Positions 44,571 through 56,827 of a stretch of DNA of 64,000 nucleotides are shown here, in pieces; within the stretch, counting starts at the first letter, position 1; each line of letters opens with the position of its first letter. The DNA lies in the NCBI GenBank assembly GCA_951799445.1, contig OX637293.1, positions 23,808,001 through 23,872,000 on the forward strand. Direction: 5' to 3'. The notes under the pieces are model-generated. The model saw nothing but the letters and a program-made list of their open reading frames with translations, did not search any database and was not told the DNA's origin. Origin of the DNA: Pseudisothecium myosuroides (Eukaryota > Streptophyta > Bryopsida > Hypnales > Lembophyllaceae). The position numbers were made by a program, and so were the translations under genes.

Positions 44571-45636
44571 AAGAAGAACAAGGAGGTGTTATCCTTCCTG
44601 GTATTCATTTCCAGGGTGTAACTTCGCTCCACCCCCCCTTGATTTTCTGTTTTAACCCCTAAAGGACCAAGGCCTTTTTCTGCCAAAAAACACTCAAAGC
44701 TGCCATTTCTATAGCAAAAAGAAAAAAACATTGAAAAATGTTTTTTTTGCACATCTAATCGTAGGATCTTACACCTAACTAGTATGAGAGTGTGTGGAAA
44801 AAATTTCAAAATTTTTGACCGCACAGATTGCAAGATATCTTTGTTTAAAGTGAAAAAAACAAGTTTTTCAGCACATTGCGGGATTAGATTTTTTGACTTT
44901 GAACATTTTTAACTTAAAATTTTTGCACTACAGAGTTTTGAGCTTTAAATCTTTATAGAGGAGAATTGAGTTGAGAGTCTATGGAAAAAAAAAAATTCAA
45001 AAAAACTTAATTATCATTCTTAAAAAAATTGTTAAGTAGAAAATCTAAAATATTAATATCTTTTAGATGGAATTAAAATGCACTAATCCCAATGGTGAGA
45101 TTGTTCTAGCAAGTAATCTAAACCATGAAAAAAAAAATTGAAAAATTTGAAAAATTGCATTCAGAAATGAATCCTACAAGTTATTTTCTTCAAGAAGATG
45201 CTCTAACTGCCCAAAAAACAAGAATGTCCATAACTTTCTCATAACAAATTCAAATGAAATGAATCAAAGCTTTTCAAATAGACAAAAACATAATCTATGA
45301 AAAAAAAATATTATAGAAAGAAATTCAAAATTTTGCCATTTTTTTTTGTCTGCCCGGGTTGCCCTTCGTCCCCTGTTTTGAGGTTATTTGGTCATAACTT
45401 TTTTTCCCGGGCACCGATTGTGAAAAAAATTATATTTCCACAAAGCTAATCAGCTTTTCTACTTCCAAAAAAAGTTTCAAAAAATTAGAAGAAAATTTCA
45501 GCCCATAGGTACCTGCCCGAAAACACATTTGTCCCCCGAAGGGACAACGGTCCTGTAGGGGTTAAGAAAGTCAAGGGGGAGTGAAGTTACACCCTGGAAA
45601 TGAATTCCAGAGAGGGCAATGCCTCCCTGTTCTTCC
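44571..45636. mobile_element. Foldback element, about 1.07 kb
   Basis: Inverted ends over about 100 bp: left AAGAACAAGGAGG, TTCCAGGGTGTAAC, CACCCCCCTTGA, AACCCCTAAAGGACC; right GGTCCTGTAGGGGTTAAG, TCAAGGGGGAGTGAAG, GTTACACCCTGGAAATGAA, CCTCCCTGTTCTTCC. It interrupts sequence that is continuous in relatives at 55110 and 60180 (ATTTTATAT then GTTTCAAAAT), so it inserted into an older MITE. The target duplication could not be fixed with confidence. Confidence 0.7.
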
Positions 45637-46561
45637 TCTATGTGTTTCAAAATGCAAGGAGAAAGAAGCTCACTTTGCAAATTTCTACACCACATACAAT
45701 TGCCTATTTTTAGATTTTTTTTTTCTAGTAGCTACAAGACTACTAGAAGACTATCTTCTCCAAATTACAACTTAATTTTTTTTGGTGGGGTACTAAATAC
45801 CTGCTAAATAGAACTTAAACCTTTAAAATTGGTAAGTGAAATATATATTTGAGGGCTATTTTTGGATAGGAAAATATTTTTGAAAATTGCAAAAAAAAAT
45901 TAGGCAAGGTGTATAATAGTCATGAGTACCTTACTTATAAATCTTGAGACATTTGGAGCTAAAACACAAAATTATGGCCAAAAAACAAATCAACACACTA
46001 CCTGATGCAAAATAGTACTTATAGGTGTTTCTTGCAATCACTTCTAACTGTGAAGCCAAGATCGATGAAGCTGAAAATATGATGCTGACTTAAATGTAAA
46101 TTTTCTCATCTAAATATCAGCAAGGGCGACAAAGACCTGAATGTTTGTAGCTCTACATTTTTTGCACCTTTGCACTCACAAACATTGTCTACTACTACAG
46201 TCACTGTGGAAAGATTATTGAACATGGTGAGATAAATTCAAACACTACCACTACCTTTGAAAACTTCCGCATCACATCATTCACATGCCCTCCAATACTC
46301 TGTTGCCACCAGATCGAATAACAATTATAAACTCTGACACTGGGAGCTTGACTGTGTGGTTTGTACTTGAGGAGGGATTGCTGAAAGCACTAATGCCAAA
46401 CAAGTGAGCGGCGTGATCAACAGAGTCAACATGCTGAATCTCTCTGAGTGTCGAAGGTGCATTCCCTCGCAAAGATGATCTTTAGGTCCACGACGTACAA
46501 GTTGCTAGCACGCTGTAAGTCTGATGCCATCTTTAATTTACACAGGGTGATTTCGATTTTA

Positions 46562-47730
46562 TGTGAAATATTGTGATCGATCTTTCTTTTATGGAAGAGG
46601 ATATTAAGAAGAATTACGTACTGCGCGCTAGCACTAGCCGGTGTGATTGTCAATTTCGTCCGGTCTTTCGTATTTCTGGTTGTTCCATGTAGACCACGAA
46701 GTCGGCCGGACCCAGAGGTCCTCCACCTGTATCTTCTGATTCCAGACACTTGTATGACGCAAAAAGGCCTTCGTGATTATCATCAGTTCAGAAGGATGCA
46801 CGGGCACGTCGTGACTTGTCTTTCTGCAAAAAAGGTCGGTGCAAAAGAGGTCGGGTCCTGTGAAATATTGTGATCGATCTTTTTAATTTTAATGGAAGAG
46901 AAAAAGAACAAATGAATTGTTGCGTGCGTGCAAGGTGTGATTGTCAATTTCTTCCGTTATTTGGATTCCTGCTTGTTTTAGACAACGAAGTCCGCCGAGC
47001 CCAGTGAGAGATACATCCTCCACCTGCTTCATCCGATTCCAGACATGTGTATGACGCAAATTTGCCTTCCTGTTTATATCATCAATTCAGATGCTTGGAG
47101 CGTCATAACTTGTCTTTCTGCATCAAAGGTCGGTGCAAAGAGGTCGGGTCCTGTGAAATATTGTGATCGATCTTTTTTTAATGGAAGAGAATAAGAATGT
47201 GTTCAATTGCTACGCGTGCGCGTGCAAGGTGTGATTGTCAGTTTCTTCCGTTCTTTCGGCTTCCTGCTTGTTCTGGACCATGATGTCGGCCGGGTCCGGA
47301 GATCCTCCACCTGCATCATCCGATTCCAGACATTTGTACAACGCAAATTGGCCTTCCTGATTATCATCATTTCAGATGCATAGACACATCATAAGTAAAC
47401 TTGTCTTTCTGCACAAGAAGTCCGTGCAAAAAGGTCGGGTTTTGAGAAATATTATGATCGATCTTCTTTTTAATGGAAGAGAATAAGAACAATTGCTGCG
47501 CGCGCGCGCAAGGTGTGTTTGTCAATTTCGTCCGTTCTTTCGCATTGCCGCTCGTTCTACACAACGAAGTCAGCCAGGCCCAGATCGAGAGGCTGCATCA
47601 TCCGATTCCAGAGATTTGTATGACGCACACTGGCCTTCCAGTTTATCATCATTTCAGATGCTTGGACACGTCATAACTGACACATCATAACTTGCCTTTC
47701 TGCACAAAAGGTCGGATCTAGTGAAACAAT
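46562..47730 (+). repeat. ~290-bp satellite, array 1 (four units)
   Basis: Units begin TGTGAAATATTGTGATCGAT at 46562, 46859, 47152 and (variant) 47442. Each unit then has AATGGAAGAG, an alternating GCGCGCGC tract, AAGGTGTGATTGTCAATTTC, GACCACGAAGTCGGCCG, GATCCTCCACCTGCATCATC, TTGGCCTTCCTGATTATCAT, ACTTGTCTTTCTGCAC and AAGGTCGGGTCCTG. The frames crossing it are not conserved between units, so it is not coding. Confidence 0.9.
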
Positions 47731-48504
47731 GGAATTTGTTTTTATACTCCTTGCAATTACATGTCATATGCACACGTCATAACGGACACATCATAACTTG
47801 TCTTTCTGCTCAAAAGGTCAGATCTAGTGAAATAATGGAATTGTTTTTATACTCCTTGCAATGACATGTCATATGCACTTGTCATTTGGATTCAAACACT
47901 CATAGTTAAAATGCTTTACACTGAATGCAAGCAATTCATGCATGCTCAAAAGTCTCACTACTTCAGTCAAATTTTAGTACAATCTTTCACATTGCACAAC
48001 AAATTGTGTATATATTAACTATCATTCTATATTTAAGTAGTATTTTTCAAATGTACATTACAAAGTCCAAATGATTCTATTTGTCCATATGCAAACCTCT
48101 TTGTAGATGTTAAGGTATAAATGCACTTCAGCACATGGAATGAGATGTTTTGGTCATGAGAGACAACAAGTGGTTTAGTGTAGAGTTTTTTTGCTTGAAT
48201 TTTGTTGCAAACTAAAGGTGTATATAGTATTCTTGCCAATCTCCATTAATGCCAAATGTTTTGTATGATAGTATCATACTCAATCACTAGAAGAAATTTG
48301 CATTATTTTAGTTGATGTATTTTGTTAAATCTAACACAATTCTATTTAAAATACTGCAATTTTAGCATTATTTTATCTCGATTCTATAAATTTGTATTAT
48401 TTTCAATATAGCCGTATTATATTAAACAAAAAGTATTAGCTAGAATAACTTCAAATTTCTTCTAATAGATATATACAATGAAGTCCAAAGTTTACAAGTA
48501 TCGA
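47731..48504. other. AT-rich interval between satellite and foldback nest
   Basis: It starts with two short degenerate copies of the satellite tail (AACTTGTCTTTCTGC at about 47685 and 47797). No gene is seen beyond that. Confidence 0.5.
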
Positions 48505-50682
48505 GGGTGATTGCACGAAACACCTGTACTGTCTGGTTGCGTTTTTTTTTGGACCGCTATAACTTTTGCTATATCTTTTGATTTATAGGTTCAATGCCAA
48601 AACCAAAAAAATGCTTTCAAGATGTCCTAATTGTAGTTGTATCCCTTATTTTTTAGAAGAAAAAAAAATCAATTTTTATTTAAAATTCAATTTTGTTAAT
48701 TTGTCACACTTTGACGTTTAGGGGTTTTTAGTACTATTGAGCGGTTTAAATTAATGATTTTCAGTTGAAATTTCTATGGTATATTTTCCTAGTAGGTAGA
48801 CATATTCCTGCCAAAGATCATTTAAAAATATATTATTTTATAACCTCTACAGTTGTGCAAATAGGCCTCCCTTGCGCGTGCACTTGTGAACAGTAGAAAT
48901 GGTTTTGACTTCATTTTTTTAGTCAAAGCTCATCACCAAGAAGTCCTTCCAAATGGTCAATTTTTAGTTTTGTTCAAAATTATTTTTTCTATTTTCTATA
49001 AATTAAAATGTCGAAGGATGTATTTTCCTCTTCGCTAGAATAGTTTGTAGAATTGTCCCAGAAAATACATCCTTCGACATTTTAATTTGTAGAAAAAAAT
49101 AAAATAAAATTTGAACAAAATTAAAAATTGGCCATTTGGAAGGACTTCTTGGTGATGAGATTTGACCCAAAAAATGAAGTCAAAACCATTTCTACTGTTC
49201 ACAAGTACGCGCACAAGGGAGGCCTATTTGCACAATTGTGGAGGATATAAAATAATGTATTTTTAAATGATCTTTGGCAGGAATATGTCTCCCTACTAGG
49301 AAAATATACCATAGAAATTTCAATTGAAAATCATTAATTTAAAACGCTCAATAGGGTGATTGCACGAAACACCTGTACTATTGGTTGCGTTTTTTTTTTG
49401 GACCGCTATAATTTTTGCTATAACTTTTGATTTATAGGTTCAATGCCAAAACCAAAAAAAGGCTTCCTAGATGTCCTGATTGTAATTGTATCCCTCATTT
49501 TTCAGAAATTAAAAAAAATCAATTTATATTTAAAATTCAATTTTGTTAATTTGTCACACTTTGACATTTAGGGGTTTTTAGTACTATTGAGCGGTTTAAA
49601 TTAATGATTTCCAGTTGAAATTTCTATGGTATATTCCCCTAGTAGATAGACATCTTCCTACCAAAGATCATTTAAAAATACATTATTTTATACCCTCCAC
49701 AGTTGTGCAAGTAGGCCTCCCTTGCGCGCGCACTTGTGAACAGTAGAAATAGTCTTGACTTCATTTTTTTGGTCAAATCTCATCACCAAGAAGTCCTCCC
49801 AAATGGCCAATTTTTAGTTTTTTTCAAAATTGTTTTTTGTATTTTCTAAAAATTAAAATGTCGAAGGGTGTATTTTCCTCTTTGCTAGAGTAGTCTGCAG
49901 AATTGTTCCAGAAAATACATTCTTCGACATTTTAATTTGTAGAAAATAGAAAAATCAATTTTGAACAAAATTAAAAATTGGACATTTGGGAGGACTTCTT
50001 GGTGATGAGATTTGACCCAAAAAAATGAAGTCAAAACTATTTCTACTGTTCACAAGTGCGCGTGCAAGGGAAGCCTACTTGCACAATTGTGGAGGGTATA
50101 AAATAATGTATTTTTAAATGATCTTTGGCAGGAAGATGTCTACCTATTAGGGAAATATACCATAGAAATTTCAATTGAAAATCATTAATTTAAACCCCTC
50201 AATAGTACTAAAAAACCCTAAACATCAAAGTGTGACAAATTAACAAAATTGAATTTTAAATATAAATTGATTTTTTTTATTTTCTGAAAAATAAGGGATA
50301 CAATTACAATCAGGACATCTAGGAAGCCTTTTTTTGGTTTTGGCATTGAACCTATAAATCAAAAGTTATAGCAAAAGTTATAGCGGTCCCCAAAAAAACC
50401 GCAACCAGACAGTACAGGTGTTTCGTGCAATCACCCAATAGTACTAAAAACCCCTAAACGTCAAAGTGTGACAAATTAACAAAATTGAATTTTAAATAAA
50501 AATTGATTTTTTTTAATTTCTGAAAAATAAGGGATATAATTACAATTAGGACATCTTGAAAGCGTTTTTTTGATTTTGGCATTGAACCTATAAATCAAAA
50601 GTTATAGCAAAAGCATGAACAAAAGTTATAGCAGTCCAAAAAACCCGCAACCAGGCAGTACAGGTGTTTCGTGCAATCACCC
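48505..50682. mobile_element. GGGTGA-family foldback element (outer copy)
   Basis: It starts GGGTGATTGCACGAAACAC and ends with the complement GTGTTTCGTGCAATCACCC. It is flanked by TCGA on both sides (48501-48504 and 50683-50686). Without the inner copy it is about 1.09 kb and almost entirely palindromic, the arms meeting near ATTTTCCTCTTCGCTAG at about 49025. There is no ORF. It is interrupted by a second member of the same family at an AATA site. Confidence 0.9.
49354..50436. mobile_element. GGGTGA-family foldback element (inner copy)
   Basis: 1083 bp with the same termini as the outer copy, flanked by AATA on both sides (49350-49353 and 50437-50440). Removing it and one AATA rejoins CGCTCAATAGTACTAAAAAC, which matches the complement in the opposite arm of the outer element (TTTTTAGTACTATTGAGCG). 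The insertion is therefore verified by an internal empty site. The arms are about 540 bp and nearly complementary. Confidence 0.92.
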
Positions 50683-50777
50683 TCGAACCCCTTAGTGACA
50701 TTCACCTCTTGAAGCTCATCTCAAGTGTTTATGTGACATTTTGCTCCTAATGAAACCAAGGATCACAATTTTCTAAT

Positions 50778-50971
50778 ATGGACAGTTTCATTAAAATGGC
50801 GGTATTCCAAGTGCCACTTTGATGGTGTGCCATTTTCACCATCTAAGAGAGGTGTAGATTTCAAAATAGCCATTTTGAACCATTTAGTATAGGTATAGAT
50901 TTAGAATGGCCATTCTGAATTGTTTTTATGCCATTTAAAAATAATATTGTGATTTTAATGAAATTGCCCAT
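50778..50971. mobile_element. ATGG-MITE copy 1
   Basis: Ends ATGGACAGTTTCATTAAAATGG and complement of TTTTAATGAAATTGCCCAT. The interior has repeated ATCTAnGAnAGGTnTAGATTT words and ATGGCCATT. Flanks share TAAT on both sides. It is one of at least seven related copies between 50.7 and 63.4 kb. Confidence 0.75.
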
Positions 50972-51086
50972 TAATATTACATATGCCATGTATTAAAATG
51001 TTAAGTTCCAATTTTAGTCACAGGATTTAAATTTTGCATGACTCTTACCACTTAACTCCCACAAGATACTGAATATATTGTTTTGA

Positions 51087-51840
51087 ATGGATATTTTGTT
51101 AAAATGGCGATATTCTTTTGCCATTTTTCCATTCATTTTCTAGAATTGGTGTAGATTTCAAACCACATGGTCTAAACTCTAGGACCGGTGTACATTTCAA
51201 ACCACATGGTCTAAACCTGAAAGTGCCAAGTTTATGGAATATTGCCATTTTAACGAAATACTCCCTCTGTCCCATTAAAAAACTCCAAATCAAGCAAAAA
51301 TTTTGTCCCACTAAAAAGTTCCTTTTTGTGTTTTTGATTGTTCAGTGAGTGTTTGTTACATTGAACAACCTTGTTGGGGCAAGTGAGACAATCAGAAAGC
51401 ATTCCCGTGGCCTTGCAAGCTTGGCCTTGCAATATGAGACACCTTATACTAATTTCTTTGTCAAATAGTAGTGTTGACAGCCTATTTAGTGACTACTTTG
51501 GTGCTATTAAAATTTGATCATAAAGTGGGATAGTTTTTTTATTTTTGGATATTTAGGTTGGAGAACATGTCATTACAATCCCATTGCAGCCACCACCCTT
51601 TAAATCATCTAAAATGACAGAGCTGGCAACAATTATAAAATATGTTCAAATATCACACTTTTGGCATGAATTTTGGGTGCCTAAATGATAGTGTCTAAGC
51701 TTGACATTTTGCATAGATCTAAAGGATGGGTTATTTATTCTTGAATGAATGTATTTTTGGCACTTTGATTGAAAATATAGTTAATTTCTTAACGGGAAGA
51801 GTTTTGGACGTTTTTAGTGGGACAGAGGGAGTATCTGTTT
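51087..51840. mobile_element. ATGG-MITE copy 2, split by a Stowaway-like element
   Basis: The left end is ATGGATATTTTGTTAAAATGG; the right part is ATTGCCATTTTAACGAAATA. Just before the expected right end it is interrupted at TA by the element at 51261-51831. The interior holds a duplicated CAAACCACATGGTCTAAAC. Confidence 0.65.
51261..51831. mobile_element. Stowaway-like (Tc1/mariner) MITE, 571 bp
   Basis: It begins CTCCCTCTGTCCCATTAAAA and ends TTTTAGTGGGACAGAGGGAG, flanked by TA on both sides (51259-51260 and 51832-51833). The CTCCCTC start and TA target are those of Stowaway elements. There is no transposase. Confidence 0.88.
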
Positions 51841-52202
51841 TTGATGGCATGAAAAAAAAATCTACTGATGTCCAAGTGCTCAAAAATGACGTTCACTGCT
51901 CTCCATTGGTATTAAATGCACTTAAACAATACAATGTATAGTGTTGTGGACCCTCAAATAAGAAAAATAAGGATTAGAAGCAATTTAGGGAGCTGGAAGG
52001 CGGGCATCAATGGGGTTTCATTGACATCCTAGCGTATGTAGCAGTGCACAATGTTGTGGATCAAATGTGTAACTTGCCCATATTATTTGCATATCTCATT
52101 GTAGAACTAGTGACATGAAATGTCAAAATGGCTCATGGAAATACCACCAATTCACTTGAATTGATTTTGTAAAAATGGTCAATTAGTCACATTTGTTATA
52201 AT

Positions 52203-52397
52203 ATGGTGAATTTCATTATAATGGTGCCATTCCGGAACTTTGGCACTTTCATAGTTCAAACTGCCCGGTCTGAAATCTATACTAGTCCTAGATGGTTTAG
52301 ACCATGCGGTCTGAAATCTATATCCATCCTAGATGGTCACAATGGCATGCCATCAAAATGGCACGTGAAATACTGCCATTTTAACAAAATTCCCCAT
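52203..52397. mobile_element. ATGG-MITE copy 3
   Basis: Ends ATGGTGAATTTCATTATAATGG and complement of TTTTAACAAAATTCCCCAT. The interior has TTTGGCACTTTCATAGTTCAAACTGC-type sequence. This is the sequence found split at 55625 and 59945 by the 4.3-kb element, so this copy serves as an empty-site reference. Confidence 0.75.
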
Positions 52398-52619
52398 CAA
52401 TTTGCTTATTTCAAATCCAAAATTGTGACACACAAGTGCTCACATTCTTGGAGGTAGAGACTGGCATGCGTGGATCTGGAAAAGGGTCAATCTCAGCAAA
52501 TTTTGCCTCAATAACAAGTTGCAAGTATTAGATTTCTTCAGTCACTCATTTTACCGGACAAGCTTTTCTGAATTCTGACACTCTTCAAGTCCGATTCTTT
52601 AGATCCGCCTAGGGATATA

Positions 52620-52809
52620 CAGTAGAACCCCTCTAAGCTGATCGGTCCTGAACCGGTCTGACAGATTGATTTAGAGAGGTTTATTGACTTCTGGAGGGTC
52701 GTTTTTAGTCACAGCCTTTGTTATGTGGCCCAGTCCGGCACTGGTCTGACATGATTGAGTTATGGAGGTTTATCGACTTAGAGGATATCGACTTAGAGAG
52801 GTTCTACTG
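52620..52809. mobile_element. pogo/Tc1-mariner-type MITE, 190 bp
   Basis: It begins CAGTAGAACCCCTCTAAG and ends GACTTAGAGAGGTTCTACTG, flanked by TA (52618-52619 and 52810-52811). The CAGTAGAACC terminus is typical of pogo-like elements. No ORF is present. Confidence 0.88.
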
Positions 52810-52881
52810 TATATGATCAATCTAATATGTAATGATTTGAGCGATAGCCATCTATACAAATGCAGGGTGATTTTGATGTTA

Positions 52882-54130
52882 TGTGATATATTGTGATCGA
52901 TCTTCTTTTCTATGGGAGAGAATAAGAAGAACTTCTGCGCGCGTGCACAAGGTGTGCTAGCTGTCAATTTCGTTCGTTCTTTCGGCTTCCTGCTGACAGT
53001 TCTAGACCACGAAGTCGGCCAGGTCCAGAGATCCTCCACCTGTTTCTTCCGATTCCAGAGATTTGAATGACGCAAAGTGGCCTTCCTGATTATCATGCAC
53101 GGGCACATCGTGATTTGTCTTTCTGCACAAAAGGTCGGTGCACAAAAGGTCGGTGCACAAAAGGTCGGGTCCTGTGAAATATTGTGATCGATCTTTTTTT
53201 AATGGAAGAGAGCAAGAACAATTGTAAGTTGCGCGCGTGCAAGGTGTGATTGTCAATTTCTTCCGTTCTTTCGGCTTCTTGCTTGTTCTAGACCATGATG
53301 TCGGCCGGGTCGGGAGATCCTCCACCTGCATCATCCAGACATTTGTACGATGCAAATTGGCCTTCCTGATTATCATGATCATATATTTCAGATGCATAGA
53401 CACATCAAAAGTAAAGTAACTTGTCTTTCTGCACAAGAGGTCCGTGCAAAAAGGTCGGGTCCTGTGAAATATTGTGATCTATTCGACCTAATTTTCATGG
53501 AAGAGAATCATATTAAGGAAAACTGTAGCTCAGTTACGTGCATGCTCAAGGTGTGATTGTCAGTTTCGCACGATCTTTCGGCTTCCTGCTTGTTCTCGAC
53601 CATGATGTCGGCCCGGTCCGGAGATCCTCCACCTGCATCATCCGATTCCAAACATTTGTACGATGCAAATTGGCCTTCCTGATTACCATGATCATTTCAG
53701 ATGCATAGCTAGACACATCAAAAGCAAACTTGTCTTTCTGCACAAGCTAGAGGTCCACGCAAAAAGATCGGGTCCTGTAAAATATTGTGATCTATTCGAT
53801 CTAATTTTCATGGAAGAGAATCATATTAAGGAAAACTGTAGCTCAGTTACGTTACAAGCTCAAGGTGTGTGATTGTCAGTTTCGCACGTTCTTTCGGCTT
53901 CCTGCTTGTTCTACTGTAGACCACGAATCGAAGTTGGCCGAGCCCAGAGATCCTCCACGTACCTGCATCATCCGATTCCAGTTGTATGACGCAAATTGGC
54001 CTTCCTGGTTATCATCAATGTTTCAGATGCATGGACACATCATAAGTTGATCAACTTGTCTTTCTGCACTTGCAAGAGGTCGGTGCAGAAGAGGTCGGGT
54101 CCTGTGAAGTAATGGAATCTGGTTCTTAAG
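52882..54130 (+). repeat. ~290-330 bp satellite, array 2 (four units plus a broken fifth)
   Basis: Same unit as 46562-47730, with starts near 52882, 53173, 53463 and 53775. A fifth unit begins at 54104 and is broken by later insertions: its ACTTGTCTTTCTGC part is split by the MITEs at 54184-54528, and its TGTGAAATATTGTGATCG part is split at 54578-55504 by a CACTA MITE and a GGGTGA element. Confidence 0.85.
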
Positions 54131-54183
54131 CTCCTCGCAATGACTTTTAAGATGCACCCATCGTAATGGACACATCATAACTT

Positions 54184-54391
54184 ATGGCCTACTTTCATTA
54201 AAATGGCGGTATTCCAAGTGCCACTTTGAGGGTGTGCCATTTTCACCATCTAGGATCGGTATCTAGGATCGGTATAGATTTTAGAACGGGTATTTTGAAC
54301 CATCTAGGAGAGGTATAGATTTAGAACGGCCGCTCTAAATTTTTTTCATGCCATTTTAAAATAATATGGCCATTTTAATGAAATTATCCAT
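54184..54391. mobile_element. ATGG-MITE copy 4
   Basis: Ends ATGGCCTACTTTCATTAAAATGG (first 20 bases shared with other copies) and complement of TTTTAATGAAATTATCCAT. It lies inside the satellite unit after CACATCATAACTT. Confidence 0.75.
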
Positions 54392-54392
54392 A

Positions 54393-54528
54393 ATGGATAT
54401 TTTGTTAAAATGGCGATATTCTTCCGCCATTTTTTCATTTTCCAGAACTGGTATAGATTTCAGACCACATGGTCTAAACCTGAAAGTGTCAAGTTTGTGG
54501 AATATTGCCATTTTGACGAAATATCCAT
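54393..54528. mobile_element. ATGG-MITE copy 5
   Basis: Ends ATGGATATTTTGTTAAAATGG and complement of TTTTGACGAAATATCCAT. It is adjacent to copy 4, with one base between them, as if it used the first copy's edge as target. Confidence 0.75.
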
Positions 54529-54577
54529 TCCATATTTGTCTTCTTCTACAAAAGGTACGTTGTGTCATGTGAAATAT

Positions 54578-54762
54578 CACTACTAGAAATAGGGTGAATT
54601 TGTAACGTTTTTAAAAAAGTTGAGCAATGTTTTGGAACATGATAAAGCAATGCTTTGCTATATACACGTATCCACGATTTACATGTACACAATAGGCGTT
54701 GCTTTATCATGTTCCAAAACGTTGTTAGAAAACGTAACAAAACCATCTTTTTTCTAGAAGTG
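54578..54762. mobile_element. CACTA-type MITE, 185 bp
   Basis: It begins CACTACTAGAAATAGGG and ends TTTTTTCTAGAAGTG, flanked by TAT (54575-54577 and 54763-54765). Internal arms GTTTTGGAACATGATAAAGC and complement form a long hairpin. It interrupts the satellite word GAAATATTGTGATC. Confidence 0.88.
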
Positions 54763-54766
54763 TATT

Positions 54767-55504
54767 GGGTGAATGCAAAAACACTTGTCGATATTGTTGT
54801 GTTTTTAACTTTTTACAGTACCCATAATTTTTCTTCTGGAGTACTGTAAAATTAGAAAATAATTTATGAAAAACAAAAAAAATGTGGCTAACATATACAC
54901 CTTTAAGATGAAGGTAACCACCAAAGAAAATGCATAGAAAAATTCTTTAAGCTAGGGAACTAGAAAAGTGCCAAATCTCAAGAAAATGGATATTTTGATG
55001 TATAAATTAGTTTAAAATAGGAAACAAAAGTGAATACAAAAAATAAAAATTTTCCATTTGTAACAACTCTATGGAGATGGTCATTCACCAGAAAAAAATC
55101 CAAAATAACATTTTATATGTTTCAAAATACGAGCAGAAAGAAGCTCTCTTTGTGGACTTCCACACAATACAAAATTAACTATTTTTAAAATTCCTTTCTT
55201 GCATAGCTGTACAAGTCTTCTAGAAGACGATGCCCTCCAAATTTCAGCTCAAAATTTGTTTTTGGGATACTAAATAGTACTAAAAACCTCCAAATTGGCA
55301 AGTGTGATAAAATTGGGGGCTATTTTTGGACAATGAACTATTTTTGAAAATTACCAAAAAATTAGGTAAGGTTTATAATAGTCATGAGTACCTTGTATAT
55401 AAATCTTGAGTCATTTGAAACCAGAACGCAAAAGTTATAACCAAAAAACAAATCAGAACATAAGGTGTGACGCAAAATAGTACAAGTGTTTCTTGCATTC
55501 ACCC
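54767..55504. mobile_element. GGGTGA-family element, 738 bp
   Basis: It begins GGGTGAATGCAAAAACACTTG and ends AAGTGTTTCTTGCATTCACCC, flanked by TATT (54763-54766 and 55505-55508). It abuts the CACTA MITE, whose own TAT duplication overlaps this target. The interior shares CAAGTGTGATAAAATTGGGGG and CATGAGTACCTTG-type words with the copies at 45.9, 60.4 and 61.8 kb. Confidence 0.85.
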
Positions 55505-56827
55505 TATTGTAATCTGTTTTTTCCCCCTTGTATGCAATCATTTGCAACAACTCTATAGAAACGGTCATTCACAAAAAAAAACAATGGCCAATTTCATTAA
55601 AATGGCGCCATTCCGTTATTTTGGCGCTTTGTGAGTGTTTATTTACCCACCCTTGGTAAATAAACGAACACAACCAGGTTCTGTTTTAATTTAACAGATT
55701 TTTATTTTAATTTGGGTGCCTAAGCGTTGTCCACTATTCCTTCCAAGCAATGGATCTTCTTAAATGCCTAATTTGTAGTTAAACTTGTAACTTCTACTAC
55801 TAAGTATAACTTAAATGCAATAAATAGAACTATTGGCCGAATAGATCAAGCTACTGTGGTTTTTTGTTCAGGTTAAGATAATCTAAATCTAATAGCATGA
55901 AGTTCTAGAGAATTTTACGCCCTTTCTAAAAATATAAAATTCGTTCTTATCCGACCTTCCTAGCCAAGGTTATGGACGGATGAAGTTCTAGCTTCTATAA
56001 GTCTATCCAAACTTCATCCTTGGATTTAGACCCCTTCCCTATTCTATTTTATTTCAAGTTTTTGACTCGGACTCTATATTGCCCACTTCTACCTAAGTTC
56101 TAAGTTTGGACTTGGATGGATGAGTTTTACCATATTTCATCCATATTCTAACCCAAAGTTCATCCATTGTTTGCTACTAAATGATTAAGAATTTCTCCAA
56201 AGTTAGACTAGTTCTGGACTTTACTAAGTGCCTTCTACCTATTTCCAAATCTAATTCTTCTCTTTGATTGCCTCTTTTAATAATTATTTGATCTTTATCC
56301 TACTTATGTGGCTCGGTGCTACTCTGAGCAGATTACTATTTTTAGATTTTTTGTTAATTTTTCTTTGTAACTCTTAATTCTAGCTTTCCAAAATGCTAAG
56401 ACACGTGCTAATCGGACCTTCCTACTAGGAGATATATATGGATGAAGTTTGACCACTAATCGGTACTTCAAACTTCATCCATGGTTTTCTACTAACCTAA
56501 AACTTGAATTCTAATTTTTGTTTCACTTCTAGAGTCTAGATTTATGGTCCTACCTAAGTTTCTATTCTTGTTCCATTTGGATGAAATGTACTAACTTTCA
56601 TCCAATATTACTCCTAAACTTCATTCGCTAATATCTCTTTCAATTTGATTCCAAATTCTAAGTGTGAGATGGTTTTGGAAACCTCTAACTAGACTCTACA
56701 ACACCACTACCCTGGTTCTTGAAATATTCCTATTCTAGACACTTTGAATTGAATTGAGAGTTCGGTCCTACTTATAAATGTCTATTTTTGAGAAATTGGA
56801 ATGGATGGTTTAAAGTTAGGAGCTTAC

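Noticed and set aside
46562..47690. Short open frames with similar peptides repeated in the satellite
   Set aside because: Frames are not conserved between units, and insertions and deletions between units are not multiples of three.
48283..48470. Possible CACTA-like MITE (CACTAGAAGAAATTTG ... CAAATTTCTTCTAATAG)
   Set aside because: Inverted ends are visible, but the right end lacks the terminal TG and no 3-bp duplication is clear, so it was not called as a feature.
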